Source: an uncultured Lachnospiraceae bacterium (GTDB taxonomy: Bacteria > Bacillota > Clostridia > Lachnospirales > Lachnospiraceae). From it: a stretch of 59,350 nt of DNA. A program made the position numbers and the translations under genes. The stretch covers positions 1-59,350 of the forward strand of contig CAJULP010000026.1 of NCBI GenBank assembly GCA_910587295.1, read 5' to 3'. Each line of letters opens with the position of its first letter. Position 1 is the stretch's first letter. Of the stretch, positions 1-8,385 are shown piece after piece. A model generated the notes under the pieces. The model did not search any database. It was not told the DNA's origin and worked only from the letters and a program-made list of their open reading frames with translations.

Positions 1-1
1 A

Positions 2-103
2 TTCTGGGAGACTCTTGAAAAGTTAGTTGGCGTTCTTGACGATTGGTTTTCAACTTTTCAGCAGCCAAATGACAAGCTTGCTACTCTATGCTCTTTTTCC
101 TAG
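2..103 (+). CDS. C-terminal fragment of an unidentified protein (cut by window edge)
   Basis: One frame is open from the window edge to a TAG stop at 101-103 and gives 33 residues rich in aromatic and hydrophobic residues (it begins FWETLEKLV and ends LATLCSFS). The composition is that of a real protein tail. I do not recognise the family; a transposase tail is possible but unproven. It converges on the blaR1-type gene with only 16 bases between the stops. A 9-bp inverted repeat (16-24 with 52-60) lies inside the fragment. It may be a chance open frame. Confidence 0.3.
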   Translation, partial: FWETLEKLVGVLDDWFSTFQQPNDKLATLCSFS

Positions 104-119
104 AGTCAAACAGAAAGAA

Positions 120-1328
120 TTAACGTCGTTTACTATAATTCGATCCGTCATCCTCAAGCAGTTCCTCAGCGCTGTAATATTCCCGCATTCTTAAGTCTGG
201 TATCCCGGAAGATTCCTCCTCCACCGTCGGCTGCGTTTCCTGATCATCTGATGCCTCATCACGCAGCCGGGCTGTTTCCGACTGCTCCTGTGATGGGTTC
301 GCTGTAACTTCCCCGTCCGCAGCCGGTGTTTCCCCTGTCCGGTTTACCAGCAACAAAACCGCTGCCGCCAGAATGATCCCCACCGCCAGCGTGACCACGC
401 CCAACCTGGCCTTTTTCATTTTTACCACACCTTTGATCCTGTCTTTTACATTGTTTTCCCCAAATGCAATGGGATAACCGGTCCGCCATCTCCTGCTCTG
501 GGAAAGCCCCAACAATACATTGGCATACTCTTTGCGCCTGTCGTACCCAATCTTCCGGATCACCGCCTCATCACAGGATGCCTCCATATCCTTCTCCATC
601 AGGAAAAAGGCTGTCCACACCAACGGATTAAACCAATGAAGGCAGCACACCAGATAAGCGAAAGGCTTCACCAGATAATCCAGCCGCCTGATATGAATCT
701 TTTCATGCTCCCTGACCAGCTGCCGCTGATCATCATCAAGCCCCTCGGGCAGGTAGATCCTTGGGCGGACCAGGCCCGCCACAAAAGCCATGGAAACTTT
801 TCCCTTCTTGATGCGGCGTATAAAAAGTACATATCCCACTGACGCATAGGCCACAAGCCCAAACGCCGCCAAACCCCAGACCATAGCCATGGCCGTAACC
901 GCGCTTCCATACCCACGGGCGGAGACGTTATCCGCAAGAATATATTCTACAGGAAGAGACACAGTATCTAAACTCTCATGTTCGGAATTTTCCTCCAGAT
1001 TTCCTGCCGTTTTGTTATCCCTGTCTTTTTGCCACTTTCCGCCAATTATTTCAAGGCTGTACTGGCCCGCTTTTCCCATCAAATATACGCTATAAGAAGC
1101 TTCTTTGTGCATAGGCGGAACTTCCTGATATAATTCCACCTCCGGCAAGATCCCAAAGTGGGCTTTTGGCAAAACCGGACAGATAAGCCGCACCAGTACC
1201 ACCGCCCACAACAGATAAGAAAAGATCTTCGGTGCACGGTGCAAAATCAGGCGCAGAAACATCACCGCCAAAATACAGACCGAAGCGCCTACGCTCATGT
1301 TTAACACGATAACAAATAATCCAGCCAT
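120..1328 (-). CDS. BlaR1/MecR1-type M56 membrane metallopeptidase
   Basis: A 402-residue integral membrane zinc peptidase of family M56. Hydrophobic segments lie near residues 4-28, 36-56, 145-170 and 222-244, with a late one near 306-328. The zinc site is HEKIH (208-212), with the downstream acidic ligand in MEASCDEA (248-255). In this family the membrane sensor signals outside stress by cleaving the cognate BlaI repressor. The blaI-type gene lies 17 bases upstream on the same strand, so the two form an operon. There is no C-terminal penicillin-binding sensor domain: after the last membrane segment only about 75 acidic, low-complexity residues remain. The inducer is therefore probably not read through a BlaR1-type transpeptidase domain. 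No beta-lactamase is nearby. Confidence 0.85.
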   Translation of the reverse strand: MAGLFVIVLNMSVGASVCILAVMFLRLILHRAPKIFSYLLWAVVLVRLICPVLPKAHFGILPEVELYQEVPPMHKEASYSVYLMGKAGQYSLEIIGGKWQKDRDNKTAGNLEENSEHESLDTVSLPVEYILADNVSARGYGSAVTAMAMVWGLAAFGLVAYASVGYVLFIRRIKKGKVSMAFVAGLVRPRIYLPEGLDDDQRQLVREHEKIHIRRLDYLVKPFAYLVCCLHWFNPLVWTAFFLMEKDMEASCDEAVIRKIGYDRRKEYANVLLGLSQSRRWRTGYPIAFGENNVKDRIKGVVKMKKARLGVVTLAVGIILAAAVLLLVNRTGETPAADGEVTANPSQEQSETARLRDEASDDQETQPTVEEESSGIPDLRMREYYSAEELLEDDGSNYSKRR

Positions 1329-1345
1329 ATGATCCCCTTTCCTGA

Positions 1346-1702
1346 TCAGGTATTTTCGTCAATAAATTTTCTCATTTCTTCCACTTCTTTTTCCGAAAGC
1401 CTTTTGCCCCCGCAAAAAGCCGCAAGGAAACGGGGCAGAGAGCCTGCAAACACATCATCCACATATTTCCGGCTCTGCATCCCATAAAAATCTTCCCGGG
1501 AAAGCACCGCCCTTACCACCGCATTGTCATTGCAAAAGATTCCCTTTTCACAAAGCTTCTTTAAGACCGTGTATGTAGTGGATTTCTTCCAATTCATTTC
1601 CTGTTGACAGATCTTCACCAGCTCTGAGGATGCGACCGGTTCTCTTGACCAGATAATATCCGCAAACCTCTCCTCCGCATCCGCTAATTTATAATCTCCC
1701 AT
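1346..1702 (-). CDS. BlaI/MecI/CopY-family repressor
   Basis: A 118-residue winged-helix repressor. The first 70 residues carry the family pattern (an N-terminal LADAEERFADIIW helix, then the recognition region around KKSTTYTVLKKLCEKG), followed by a helical dimerisation and cleavage region. ATG at 1702 is preceded by a GGAAGGGAGAAG ribosome binding site. It is the first gene of the blaI-blaR1 pair. Two dyads of the GTCTA-TAGAC type lie 60-110 bases upstream and are the obvious autoregulatory operators. Family knowledge: the dimer binds such dyads until cleaved by the M56 partner. What the system protects against cannot be read here. Confidence 0.88.
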   Translation of the reverse strand: MGDYKLADAEERFADIIWSREPVASSELVKICQQEMNWKKSTTYTVLKKLCEKGIFCNDNAVVRAVLSREDFYGMQSRKYVDDVFAGSLPRFLAAFCGGKRLSEKEVEEMRKFIDENT

Positions 1703-1764
1703 CTTACTTCTCCCTTCCGGTTTTCTTCCGTCATATGGACGTTTTCTAAACTCTGTCCCGCTTT

Positions 1765-1785
1765 TGGTCTATAGTATATAGACCA
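1765..1785. promoter_or_regulatory. Probable BlaI-type operator 1
   Basis: A near-perfect dyad, GGTCTATAGTATATAGACC (1766-1784), lies 63 bases upstream of the repressor start. Its half-site GTCTA recurs in a second dyad just upstream, which argues for a specific operator pair. Related family operators are built on TACA/TGTA-like halves; this exact half-site is inferred from the sequence only. Confidence 0.6.
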
Positions 1786-1794
1786 CTTTCTTTA

Positions 1795-1811
1795 GTCTAC
1801 ACCTTATAGAC
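1795..1811. promoter_or_regulatory. Probable BlaI-type operator 2
   Basis: GTCTACACCTTATAGAC is a second inverted repeat with the same half-sites (GTCTA / TAGAC) as the dyad at 1766-1784. Centre-to-centre spacing is about 28 bases, close to three helical turns, so two dimers could bind on the same face. Confidence 0.5.
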
Positions 1812-1823
1812 CGAATTGTCAAT

Positions 1824-1853
1824 AAAAAGTGCAAGCCATTTGACTTGCACTTT
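1824..1853 (-). terminator. Intrinsic terminator of metK
   Basis: A 9-bp perfect stem (AAGTGCAAG / CTTGCACTT) with an 8-base loop is followed on the minus strand by CTTTTTATT. It lies 23 bases beyond the metK stop and separates metK from the blaI promoter region. Confidence 0.8.
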
Positions 1854-1875
1854 ACACATTCCTTATAAATATTCT

Positions 1876-3054
1876 TTATAAATATTTCTTTAAAGCATCT
1901 ACCTTATCCAACTTCTCCCAGGGAAGATCAAGGTCATTGCGCCCGAAGTGGCCGTAAGCCGCTGTCTGCTTGTAGATCGGCCTGCGCAGGTCGAGCATCT
2001 TAATGATTCCGGCAGGACGGAGGTCAAAATTCTCCCTGATCACCTCTACCAGCTTCTCATCGGAAAGCTTACCTGTTCCGAAGGTGTCCACCATAATGGA
2101 AGTAGGCTGTGCAACACCGATAGCGTAAGAAAGCTGGATCTCACATTTATCCGCAATGCCTGCGGCAACAATATTCTTTGCCACATAGCGCGCGGCATAA
2201 GCAGCGCTCCTGTCCACCTTCGTACAGTCTTTACCGGAAAAAGCGCCGCCGCCGTGGCGTGCATATCCACCGTAAGTATCCACGATGATCTTACGGCCGG
2301 TAAGGCCTGCATCCCCGTGAGGTCCGCCAATCACGAAACGTCCGGTGGGGTTAATGAAATATTTCGTATTCTCGTCAAGAAGCTCCTTAGGAAGGATGGG
2401 GTCAAACACATACTGCTTGATATCCTTGTGGATCTGCTCCTGTGTCACCTCCGCATCATGCTGTGTAGACAATACCACTGCCTCTAAACGGACAGGCTTG
2501 CCGTTTTCATCATATTCCACAGATACCTGGCTCTTGCCGTCAGGCCTTAAGTAGGTCAAAGTACCATCTTTGCGGACTTTGGTAAGCTGTCTTGCCAGCT
2601 TATGTGCAAGAGAAATTGAGTAAGGCATATATTCCTCTGTCTCGTTGGTAGCGTAACCAAACATCATCCCCTGATCGCCTGCGCCGATTGCTTCGATCTG
2701 TGCATCTTCAAGTTTCGCTTCAAGAGCCTTGTCAACCCCCATTGCGATATCCGCGGACTGCTCATCAATGGCAACCAGAACCGCACAGGTATTGCCATCG
2801 AAGCCATACTCTGATTTGGTGTACCCGATCTCTTTTACCGTCTCACGGACAACTTTCTGGATGTCCACATAAGCATTGGTAGTGATCTCACCAGTCACAA
2901 GGACAAATCCTGTACAAGCCGCTGTTTCACATGCCACCCGGCTCATCGGGTCGCTTTCCATACATGCGTCGAGAATCGCATCCGAAATCGCATCACATAC
3001 CTTGTCGGGATGCCCTTCCGTCACTGATTCTGAAGTAAATAACCGTTTTTCCAT
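1876..3054 (-). CDS. metK: S-adenosylmethionine synthetase
   Basis: Makes S-adenosylmethionine from methionine and ATP in the cytoplasm. The 392-residue protein has the family signatures: GHPDK near residue 14, the GAGDQGMMFGYA loop, and the GGPHGDAGLTGRK nucleotide/metal region. The frame extends 12 codons further upstream to a TTG, but ATG 3054 is preferred because AGGAGG lies 11 bases before it and the protein then begins MEKRLFTSESVTEGHPDK, as in homologues. It is monocistronic, with a SAM-I riboswitch upstream and an intrinsic terminator downstream, so expression falls when SAM is plentiful. Confidence 0.97.
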   Translation of the reverse strand: MEKRLFTSESVTEGHPDKVCDAISDAILDACMESDPMSRVACETAACTGFVLVTGEITTNAYVDIQKVVRETVKEIGYTKSEYGFDGNTCAVLVAIDEQSADIAMGVDKALEAKLEDAQIEAIGAGDQGMMFGYATNETEEYMPYSISLAHKLARQLTKVRKDGTLTYLRPDGKSQVSVEYDENGKPVRLEAVVLSTQHDAEVTQEQIHKDIKQYVFDPILPKELLDENTKYFINPTGRFVIGGPHGDAGLTGRKIIVDTYGGYARHGGGAFSGKDCTKVDRSAAYAARYVAKNIVAAGIADKCEIQLSYAIGVAQPTSIMVDTFGTGKLSDEKLVEVIRENFDLRPAGIIKMLDLRRPIYKQTAAYGHFGRNDLDLPWEKLDKVDALKKYL

Positions 3055-3104
3055 TTCTTTCTTTTCCTCCTGTTTTGTTTTTACTGACAATCTTTCCTAT
3101 GAAA

Positions 3105-3250
3105 TAGAAAAGCCCGCTCACAAAAGCGGACTCGAAATCGATACTCAAATCCTCTTATTGTTCGATTACTCGCTCAGGCAGGCACCTTCCGTAACTGGGG
3201 TTGCCGTGGCTTCACAGGTCCTATGTACCTCCACCACTCTGAATAAGAGA
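3105..3250 (-). promoter_or_regulatory. SAM-I (S-box) riboswitch with terminator
   Basis: On the minus strand the 5' arm CTCTTATT is followed by the conserved S-box core AGAGTGGTGGAGG, then CCTGTGAAGCC and GGCAACC. The P1 3' arm AATAAGAG closes the aptamer at about 3152-3159. Downstream, AGTCCGCT / AGCGGGCT (3111-3132) forms an 8-bp stem followed by a short U run: the terminator of the expression platform. It lies directly upstream of metK, the expected target. SAM binding should stabilise termination. Confidence 0.93.
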
Positions 3251-3282
3251 GTTCCCAATATTGAATTTTCATATCTGTATCT

Positions 3283-3311
3283 AGGCTACACCTAATCAGC
3301 CTGTTTGTCAA
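3283..3311 (-). promoter_or_regulatory. Probable metK promoter
   Basis: On the minus strand a perfect -35 (TTGACA, 3306-3311) is separated by 17 bases from a weak -10 (TAGCCT, 3283-3288), placing transcription start just ahead of the S-box aptamer. Confidence 0.5.
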
Positions 3312-3324
3312 TATAATTTTGGAT

Positions 3325-3350
3325 TGATTCTTCAGCCTGCTGAAGAATCA
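3325..3350 (-). repeat. 12-bp hairpin spanning the murA stop codon
   Basis: A perfect 12-bp inverted repeat (TGATTCTTCAGC / GCTGAAGAATCA, 2-base centre) covers the murA stop codon. The minus strand has no U run straight after it, so it is either a weak terminator or an RNA-stability hairpin. Confidence 0.5.
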
Positions 3351-4643
3351 GCCTGTTTTCAACCGGAATTTCTGCAGCTCGCGCTCACTGTTTATCTTCT
3401 CAACCTGAGCACCCAATCCCTGCAGTTTAATGTGGAAATCCTCATAGCCCCTCTCGATAAACTTTATATCGTCAATAATCGTGGTTCCTTCCGCCGCAAG
3501 CCCTGCCATCACCAGCGCTGCCCCGGCCCGAAGATCCGGTGCACTGATACCGGCCCCGGTATACTTGGAAACCCCGTCAATGATCGCCGTGTTTCCCTCA
3601 ACTTTAATACTGGCACCCATTTTTGTCAACTCATCCACGTATTTAAAGCGGTTTTCAAAAATACTTTCCGTTACAATGCTGGTTCCTCTGGAAAGCCCTA
3701 AAGCAACCGTAATCTGAGGCTGCATGTCTGTAGGAAACCCAGGATAAGGAAGGGTCTTCACATGGGTATGTGTAAGGGGCTTTGAAGCCACTACCCTGAC
3801 GGCATCATCTGATTCTTCCACCTCACAGCCAATCTCTATCAGCTTTGCGCTGATGGACTCCAGATGCTTCGGGATGATGTTTTTCACTGTCACGTCTCCT
3901 TTGGTGACCGCCGCCGCAAACATAAATGTTCCTGCCTCGATCTGATCCGGGATGATCGCATACTCCGTTCCGTGGAGCTTATTAACTCCTTTGATCCTGA
4001 TCACGTCCGTACCCGCACCCCTGACACAGGCCCCCATACTGTTAAGGAAGTTGGCTACATCCACCACATGGGGCTCTTTCGCCGCATTTTCGATGATGGT
4101 AATCCCGTTAGCCATAGACGCCGCAAGCATCACGTCAATGGTGGCTCCGACCGTGACCACATCCATATAAATATGACCGCCCCGAAGGTGCTGCCCGGCC
4201 TCCGCTATGATCAGTCCATGCTCTATCCGGACATCCGCACCAAGGGCACGGAATCCCTTGATATGCTGATCAATAGGGCGCAGCCCTATATTGCAGCCCC
4301 CGGGAAGGGCTACCTGCGCTTTACCGTGCTTGCCTAAAAGCGCACCAAGAAGATAATACGACGCGCGTATTTTCTTAATATAGTCGTCTTCAATGGCAAT
4401 ATCCCGGATGGATTTCCCAGAAATCTTCACCGTATGCCTGTCTATCCGTTCAATGACTGCCCCTATGCTTTCCATAGCCTGCATCATCACATTTGTATCC
4501 CGCACATCCGGAACATTTTCTATGACCACCGTTTCATCTGTCATAATGGAAGCCGCAAGAATTGCAAGCGCTGCATTTTTTGCGCCGCCTATTTCCACTT
4601 CTCCCACCAGCGGATTGCCACCTTTAATTGCATATTGTTCCAT
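3348..4643 (-). CDS. murA: UDP-N-acetylglucosamine 1-carboxyvinyltransferase
   Basis: First committed step of peptidoglycan synthesis: transfers enolpyruvate from PEP to UDP-GlcNAc. It has 431 residues, normal length, and carries the family start GGNPLVGEVEIGGAKNAAL. The catalytic cysteine is C117 in LPGGCNIG, so the protein should be sensitive to fosfomycin (family knowledge). The inside-out alpha/beta domain repeats run to the end with no visible damage. It is monocistronic on the minus strand. Many Firmicutes carry two murA copies, and the sequence alone does not say which this is. Confidence 0.96.
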   Translation of the reverse strand: MEQYAIKGGNPLVGEVEIGGAKNAALAILAASIMTDETVVIENVPDVRDTNVMMQAMESIGAVIERIDRHTVKISGKSIRDIAIEDDYIKKIRASYYLLGALLGKHGKAQVALPGGCNIGLRPIDQHIKGFRALGADVRIEHGLIIAEAGQHLRGGHIYMDVVTVGATIDVMLAASMANGITIIENAAKEPHVVDVANFLNSMGACVRGAGTDVIRIKGVNKLHGTEYAIIPDQIEAGTFMFAAAVTKGDVTVKNIIPKHLESISAKLIEIGCEVEESDDAVRVVASKPLTHTHVKTLPYPGFPTDMQPQITVALGLSRGTSIVTESIFENRFKYVDELTKMGASIKVEGNTAIIDGVSKYTGAGISAPDLRAGAALVMAGLAAEGTTIIDDIKFIERGYEDFHIKLQGLGAQVEKINSERELQKFRLKTG

Positions 4644-4766
4644 ATTCAGTTAACCTCTATATCAAAACCCCAAAGCCAGGATAATATGTCATGGCTTTGT
4701 CAACTAAAATTCGTTCATAATCCCAAAATGCCTCAAAATATCAAAACGCTTCGAGCGCATTAATTA

Positions 4767-4794
4767 ATTATAACATATTATGACCATCTGTAAA
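4767..4794 (-). promoter_or_regulatory. Probable murA promoter
   Basis: On the minus strand TTTACA (4789-4794), a 16-base spacer and a perfect TATAAT (4767-4772) lie about 120 bases upstream of the murA start. Confidence 0.5.
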
Positions 4795-4803
4795 CACCAA
4801 ACA

Positions 4804-6387
4804 TTAGTTCAGATACTGCAGCGGGTTGACCTGTGACCCACCGATCAATATCTCAAAATGTAAGTGCGGTCCTGTACTGACACCTGTATTTCCGCTGAGA
4901 GCGATCCTTTGTCCCTGAGTTACCTTCTGTCCTGCCGATACCAGCACCTTGCTTAAATGCCCGTATCTGGTCTGCCTTCCGTCAGGATGGTTAATGTATA
5001 CCACATAACCATAGCCGCTTCCCCATCCTGCCCTTGCCACGGTACCGCCGCAGGAAGCAACCACTGAGCTTCCTGTAGGGATTGCCCAGTCCACGCCCTT
5101 ATGATAAGTGCTTGCACCACGGGTAGGCCTGCTCCTTCTTCCAAAACCAGAAGAAAGACGCCCGCCGGAAATAGGCTTGATATAGGTAGGAGGAATTTTC
5201 GTGCCCCGTTCCACAATCTTGGGCACGGCTTCATAAGTCACTTCCTCCTTGATGATTTCCCTTGCAATCTCCTTATCGTTTTCAAACGTGCTTAGCGCGA
5301 TCACCTTCCTGTGCCCTGCCGAGGGCTCCTGACGGGTAACTTTTTCCGTAGTATACCAGTCGTCATTGTCAATATATATGACTTCCGCTTCATAGTCTTC
5401 CTCGTAGTACGCTTCTTCCTGATGGATTACCGCAAGCTTCGGCTCCGGCACGGTGATGATAAGCTCATCCCCCACCCGGATCATAGAATTTTCATCCTCT
5501 AAAGAATCATTCATTTCTATCAGCTTGTCCATAGGAATGTTCACTTTAATAGATATCTCGGAAAGCGTGTCACCGGATACGACTTCATACACATCGCTTT
5601 TTTCTTCATCCTGTGTCACTTCCAAGATGGCGCTGTCCACATCCGTAATCTCCTCTTCGTCCAGATATGCCTCTACCACCTCGATCTTATCCCCGTATGA
5701 GATGGAGATCAGCCCCAGCTCGTAATCCTCAAAATCTTTTTCCAAAGCCGGTTCCACCTCTTCAAACATCCGGGTCAGGTCCGCCTGGATGCCCGCTTCC
5801 ATACTTAACGTCTCCTGTGCCTCAGCCTCCTTTATAGCTTCCTCTTTCGTGGCGATCTGGGTGGTAAGCACGGTAAGTTCCCGGGCCGGATCCGGATGGA
5901 GCTCCACCTGGTAATTGCCCGTAGTGTCATATTTATCCAAAGCCGCCTGCAAAAGCTTAAGCACATCTGCTTTGTCCGCAAGGTTCACCATGTATTCGTT
6001 GATCTTGACCACATAAGAACGGTGAAGAGTCTCTACCACATCCCCGGAAAGTACGGAGACCATCCGGTCAATGATCGTATCCCCAGCATCCACCTTGCCT
6101 AATAACACTTCTTCCCCCTGTGTGGCAATGTCCGCCTTGACTAAGACAAGCTCTTCGCTCTCCTTCGCAATACGACGCCTGGCCTCTAATACATAACTTT
6201 CCGCTTCCTCCTCATTTCCTACCACGCCTACTTCCACGTCATTTAAAATGACCCTGAACATATTATTACCCGTTTTTTCAAAAGCAACATAAGAAGGTAA
6301 AAAAAAGGCGCTGACAATAACTGCCAATATTGCAATTTTAAGGTTTTTGATGTTTAATCTTTTATAGTAACGTGTGATATGTCTCAT
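4804..6387 (-). CDS. Membrane-anchored LysM-G5-M23 peptidase
   Basis: A likely envelope hydrolase of 527 residues. A short basic N-terminus and one transmembrane anchor (about residues 16-36) are followed by a helical extracellular region, a LysM peptidoglycan-binding domain (about 267-316, YEVVSGDTLSEIS), a G5-like module (about 342-398) and a C-terminal M23 LytM domain (406-527). The zinc ligands are visible: HKGVD (H429, D433) and HLHF (508-511). Family role: cleaves peptide cross-bridges during growth or division, or acts in sporulation. The frame extends to 6519, but ATG 6387 places the anchor properly at the N-terminus and leaves a normal divergent gap to dinB. The ribosome binding site there is weak, so the start is the least certain part. 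Confidence 0.85.
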   Translation of the reverse strand: MRHITRYYKRLNIKNLKIAILAVIVSAFFLPSYVAFEKTGNNMFRVILNDVEVGVVGNEEEAESYVLEARRRIAKESEELVLVKADIATQGEEVLLGKVDAGDTIIDRMVSVLSGDVVETLHRSYVVKINEYMVNLADKADVLKLLQAALDKYDTTGNYQVELHPDPARELTVLTTQIATKEEAIKEAEAQETLSMEAGIQADLTRMFEEVEPALEKDFEDYELGLISISYGDKIEVVEAYLDEEEITDVDSAILEVTQDEEKSDVYEVVSGDTLSEISIKVNIPMDKLIEMNDSLEDENSMIRVGDELIITVPEPKLAVIHQEEAYYEEDYEAEVIYIDNDDWYTTEKVTRQEPSAGHRKVIALSTFENDKEIAREIIKEEVTYEAVPKIVERGTKIPPTYIKPISGGRLSSGFGRRSRPTRGASTYHKGVDWAIPTGSSVVASCGGTVARAGWGSGYGYVVYINHPDGRQTRYGHLSKVLVSAGQKVTQGQRIALSGNTGVSTGPHLHFEILIGGSQVNPLQYLN

Positions 6388-6498
6388 TGTTTTTCCATAG
6401 CTCCACTGTGTAATTTTTTTGTAACAATTTTGTAACTCTTTTATTCTAACAGCTATCATTTTAATTGTAAAGTACCAAAGAAAGGAGCGGTCTTCCGG

Positions 6499-7767
6499 AT
6501 GGAAACCATAATATTCCACATTGATGTCAATTCCGCATACCTTAGCTGGAGCGCTTTAAAACGCCTTGAGTCCGGTGACGGCACAGACCTGCGGTCAATT
6601 CCTTCCATTGTAGGCGGCGATATGCAAAAACGCCACGGCGTGGTTCTTGCCAAATCCATCCCTGCCAAAAAATATGGCATCACCACCGGGGAACCTATCG
6701 TAAACGCCCTGCGCAAATGCCCTCATCTTCTGTTAGAAGCGCCTGACCATCAGCTTTACCACCAAAGAAGCAGCGAGCTGATGAAATTTCTTTCCGATAT
6801 CTGCCCTGAGCTTGAACAGCTCAGCGTTGATGAATGCTTCATGGACTTTGCCCCCATCCGGCAGAAATTTCCGTCACCGGAAGCTGCCGCCGCCATGATC
6901 AAGGATCAGATCCGGGAGCAGTTCGGCTTTACGGTCAACATTGGCATCTCCGACAAAAAAGTGCTGGCAAAAATGGCTTCCGATTTCCAAAAGCCTGATA
7001 AGGTCCACACCCTGTATTCTACCCAGATCAGGGAAAAAATGTGGCCGCTGCCGGTCTCTTCCTTATACATGTGTGGTCAATCCAGCGTCCAGGCCCTTTT
7101 AAAGCTGGAGATCCGCACCATTGGCGACCTGGCAAATACGGATAAAAATATTATTTATTCCCACTTAAAAAGCCACGGCCTGCTTCTTTGGGAATATGCC
7201 AACGGCATTGATAAATCCGTTGTCACTTCCACCCCCGCCGAGGCAAAAGGCATCGGTAATTCCATCACATTGCCCAAAGACGTAACCGACAGATCCGAGG
7301 CCTGCCGCTGCCTTCTTTCCCTTTCCGACAGCGTAGCCGGACGGCTGCGGAAAGCTTCTCAGCTTGCGGGCATGGTCAGTGTGGAAATCAAATACAGTAC
7401 CTTCCAAAGCGTCTCCCATCAGCAGATCCTTTTATCACCGACCAATACTTCCGGCGTGATATATGAAACTGCCTGCAGGCTGTTTGACGAACTATGGAAC
7501 AAAGAACCAATCCGCCTGCTGGGTATCCGCAGCTCCAAACTCACCGCACCTTCCGAACCTGTCCAGCTTTCTTTGTTTGACCTCCCGGCGGCAGGCCAAT
7601 GGCAAACGCAGGAGCGCTTCCCGTCCACCATTGACCTGGAAAACCGCCCTGTGCCCTCCCGGGAAAAACTGGCGGCATTAGATAAGACCCTTGATTCCAT
7701 CCGTCAAAAATACGGCAGCGGCGCCGTCATGCGGGGCAGCTTCCTCAAAAACCGTAAAGACGAATAA
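6499..7767 (+). CDS. dinB: Y-family DNA polymerase IV
   Basis: Error-prone translesion polymerase, 422 residues. Catalytic acidic residues are D9 (HIDVN) and D111-E112 (SVDECFMDF). Fingers, thumb and little-finger regions follow in normal order. QLSLFDL near residue 355 fits a beta-clamp-binding motif. ATG at 6499 has AAAGGAG about 10 bases upstream. It is monocistronic, diverges from the M23 gene, and ends in a strong terminator. I see no clear LexA box upstream. Confidence 0.93.
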   Translation: METIIFHIDVNSAYLSWSALKRLESGDGTDLRSIPSIVGGDMQKRHGVVLAKSIPAKKYGITTGEPIVNALRKCPHLLLEAPDHQLYHQRSSELMKFLSDICPELEQLSVDECFMDFAPIRQKFPSPEAAAAMIKDQIREQFGFTVNIGISDKKVLAKMASDFQKPDKVHTLYSTQIREKMWPLPVSSLYMCGQSSVQALLKLEIRTIGDLANTDKNIIYSHLKSHGLLLWEYANGIDKSVVTSTPAEAKGIGNSITLPKDVTDRSEACRCLLSLSDSVAGRLRKASQLAGMVSVEIKYSTFQSVSHQQILLSPTNTSGVIYETACRLFDELWNKEPIRLLGIRSSKLTAPSEPVQLSLFDLPAAGQWQTQERFPSTIDLENRPVPSREKLAALDKTLDSIRQKYGSGAVMRGSFLKNRKDE

Positions 7768-7797
7768 AACCGGCATTTCTGCCGGTTTATTTTTTAA
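7764..7797. terminator. Bidirectional terminator (dinB / flavin reductase)
   Basis: A 9-bp stem AAACCGGCA / TGCCGGTTT with a 4-base loop is followed by TATTTTTT on the plus strand and TTTTATT on the minus strand. It sits between convergent genes and overlaps both ends. Confidence 0.85.
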
Positions 7798-8347
7798 TGC
7801 TGTATCCAAATGTTCCCAGCTTCTTCCCTAGCTGGTAATACCCGCCGTGGGAATAGGCAATTGGGTTCGCCGCATCCAATGAAAATCTCCCTTTTTTATC
7901 CAGGTAAGCTTCGTCCGCATGGACTGCGGCCACTTCGGCAAGGTACATATCATGTGTGCCAAGACGGATGGTCTGCTTCACCCGGCATTCCAGATTGACC
8001 GGACTCTCCGCAAGCAGCGGCGCCTTCACCTTTTCCCCGGGAAGCGGCGTTAAATGCATTTTCTTAAATTTGTCCACATCCCGCCCGCTTTTCACGCCGC
8101 AAAAATCCGTGGCAAAAACCAGGTCTTTTGTGGTCAGGTTGATCACAAACTCCTTCGTCTCTTCGATCATATGGTGGGAATAGCGCTCCGGCCGCACGGA
8201 TATTGACACCATCGGCGGGGCGCTGCACACGGTTCCTGCCCAAGCTACCGTAAACACATTTGGTGTTCCCTTCCGGTCCACAACCGTAACAAGTACCGCA
8301 GGCACAGGGTATAGCATGTTTCCCGGTTTCCAGCTTTGTTTTCCCAT
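7787..8347 (-). CDS. Flavin reductase / flavoredoxin-like protein
   Basis: A 186-residue FMN-binding split-barrel protein of the flavin reductase-like family. Recognisable parts are the N-terminal VTVVDRKGTPNVFTVAW, then PPMVSISVRPERYSH and EFVINLTTKDL, which form the flavin-binding core. Family role: NAD(P)H-linked FMN reduction or flavoredoxin-type electron transfer; the partner is not evident. It is flanked by unrelated genes. Confidence 0.8.
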   Translation of the reverse strand: MGKQSWKPGNMLYPVPAVLVTVVDRKGTPNVFTVAWAGTVCSAPPMVSISVRPERYSHHMIEETKEFVINLTTKDLVFATDFCGVKSGRDVDKFKKMHLTPLPGEKVKAPLLAESPVNLECRVKQTIRLGTHDMYLAEVAAVHADEAYLDKKGRFSLDAANPIAYSHGGYYQLGKKLGTFGYSIKK

Positions 8348-8385
8348 ATCAGCCTCCCGCTTCCAAGCAGGGCATCCCCTGCGGA

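Noticed and set aside
1948..2487. A 179-codon plus-strand frame
   Set aside because: Antisense to metK, whose motifs are unambiguous; no SD and no recognisable domain.
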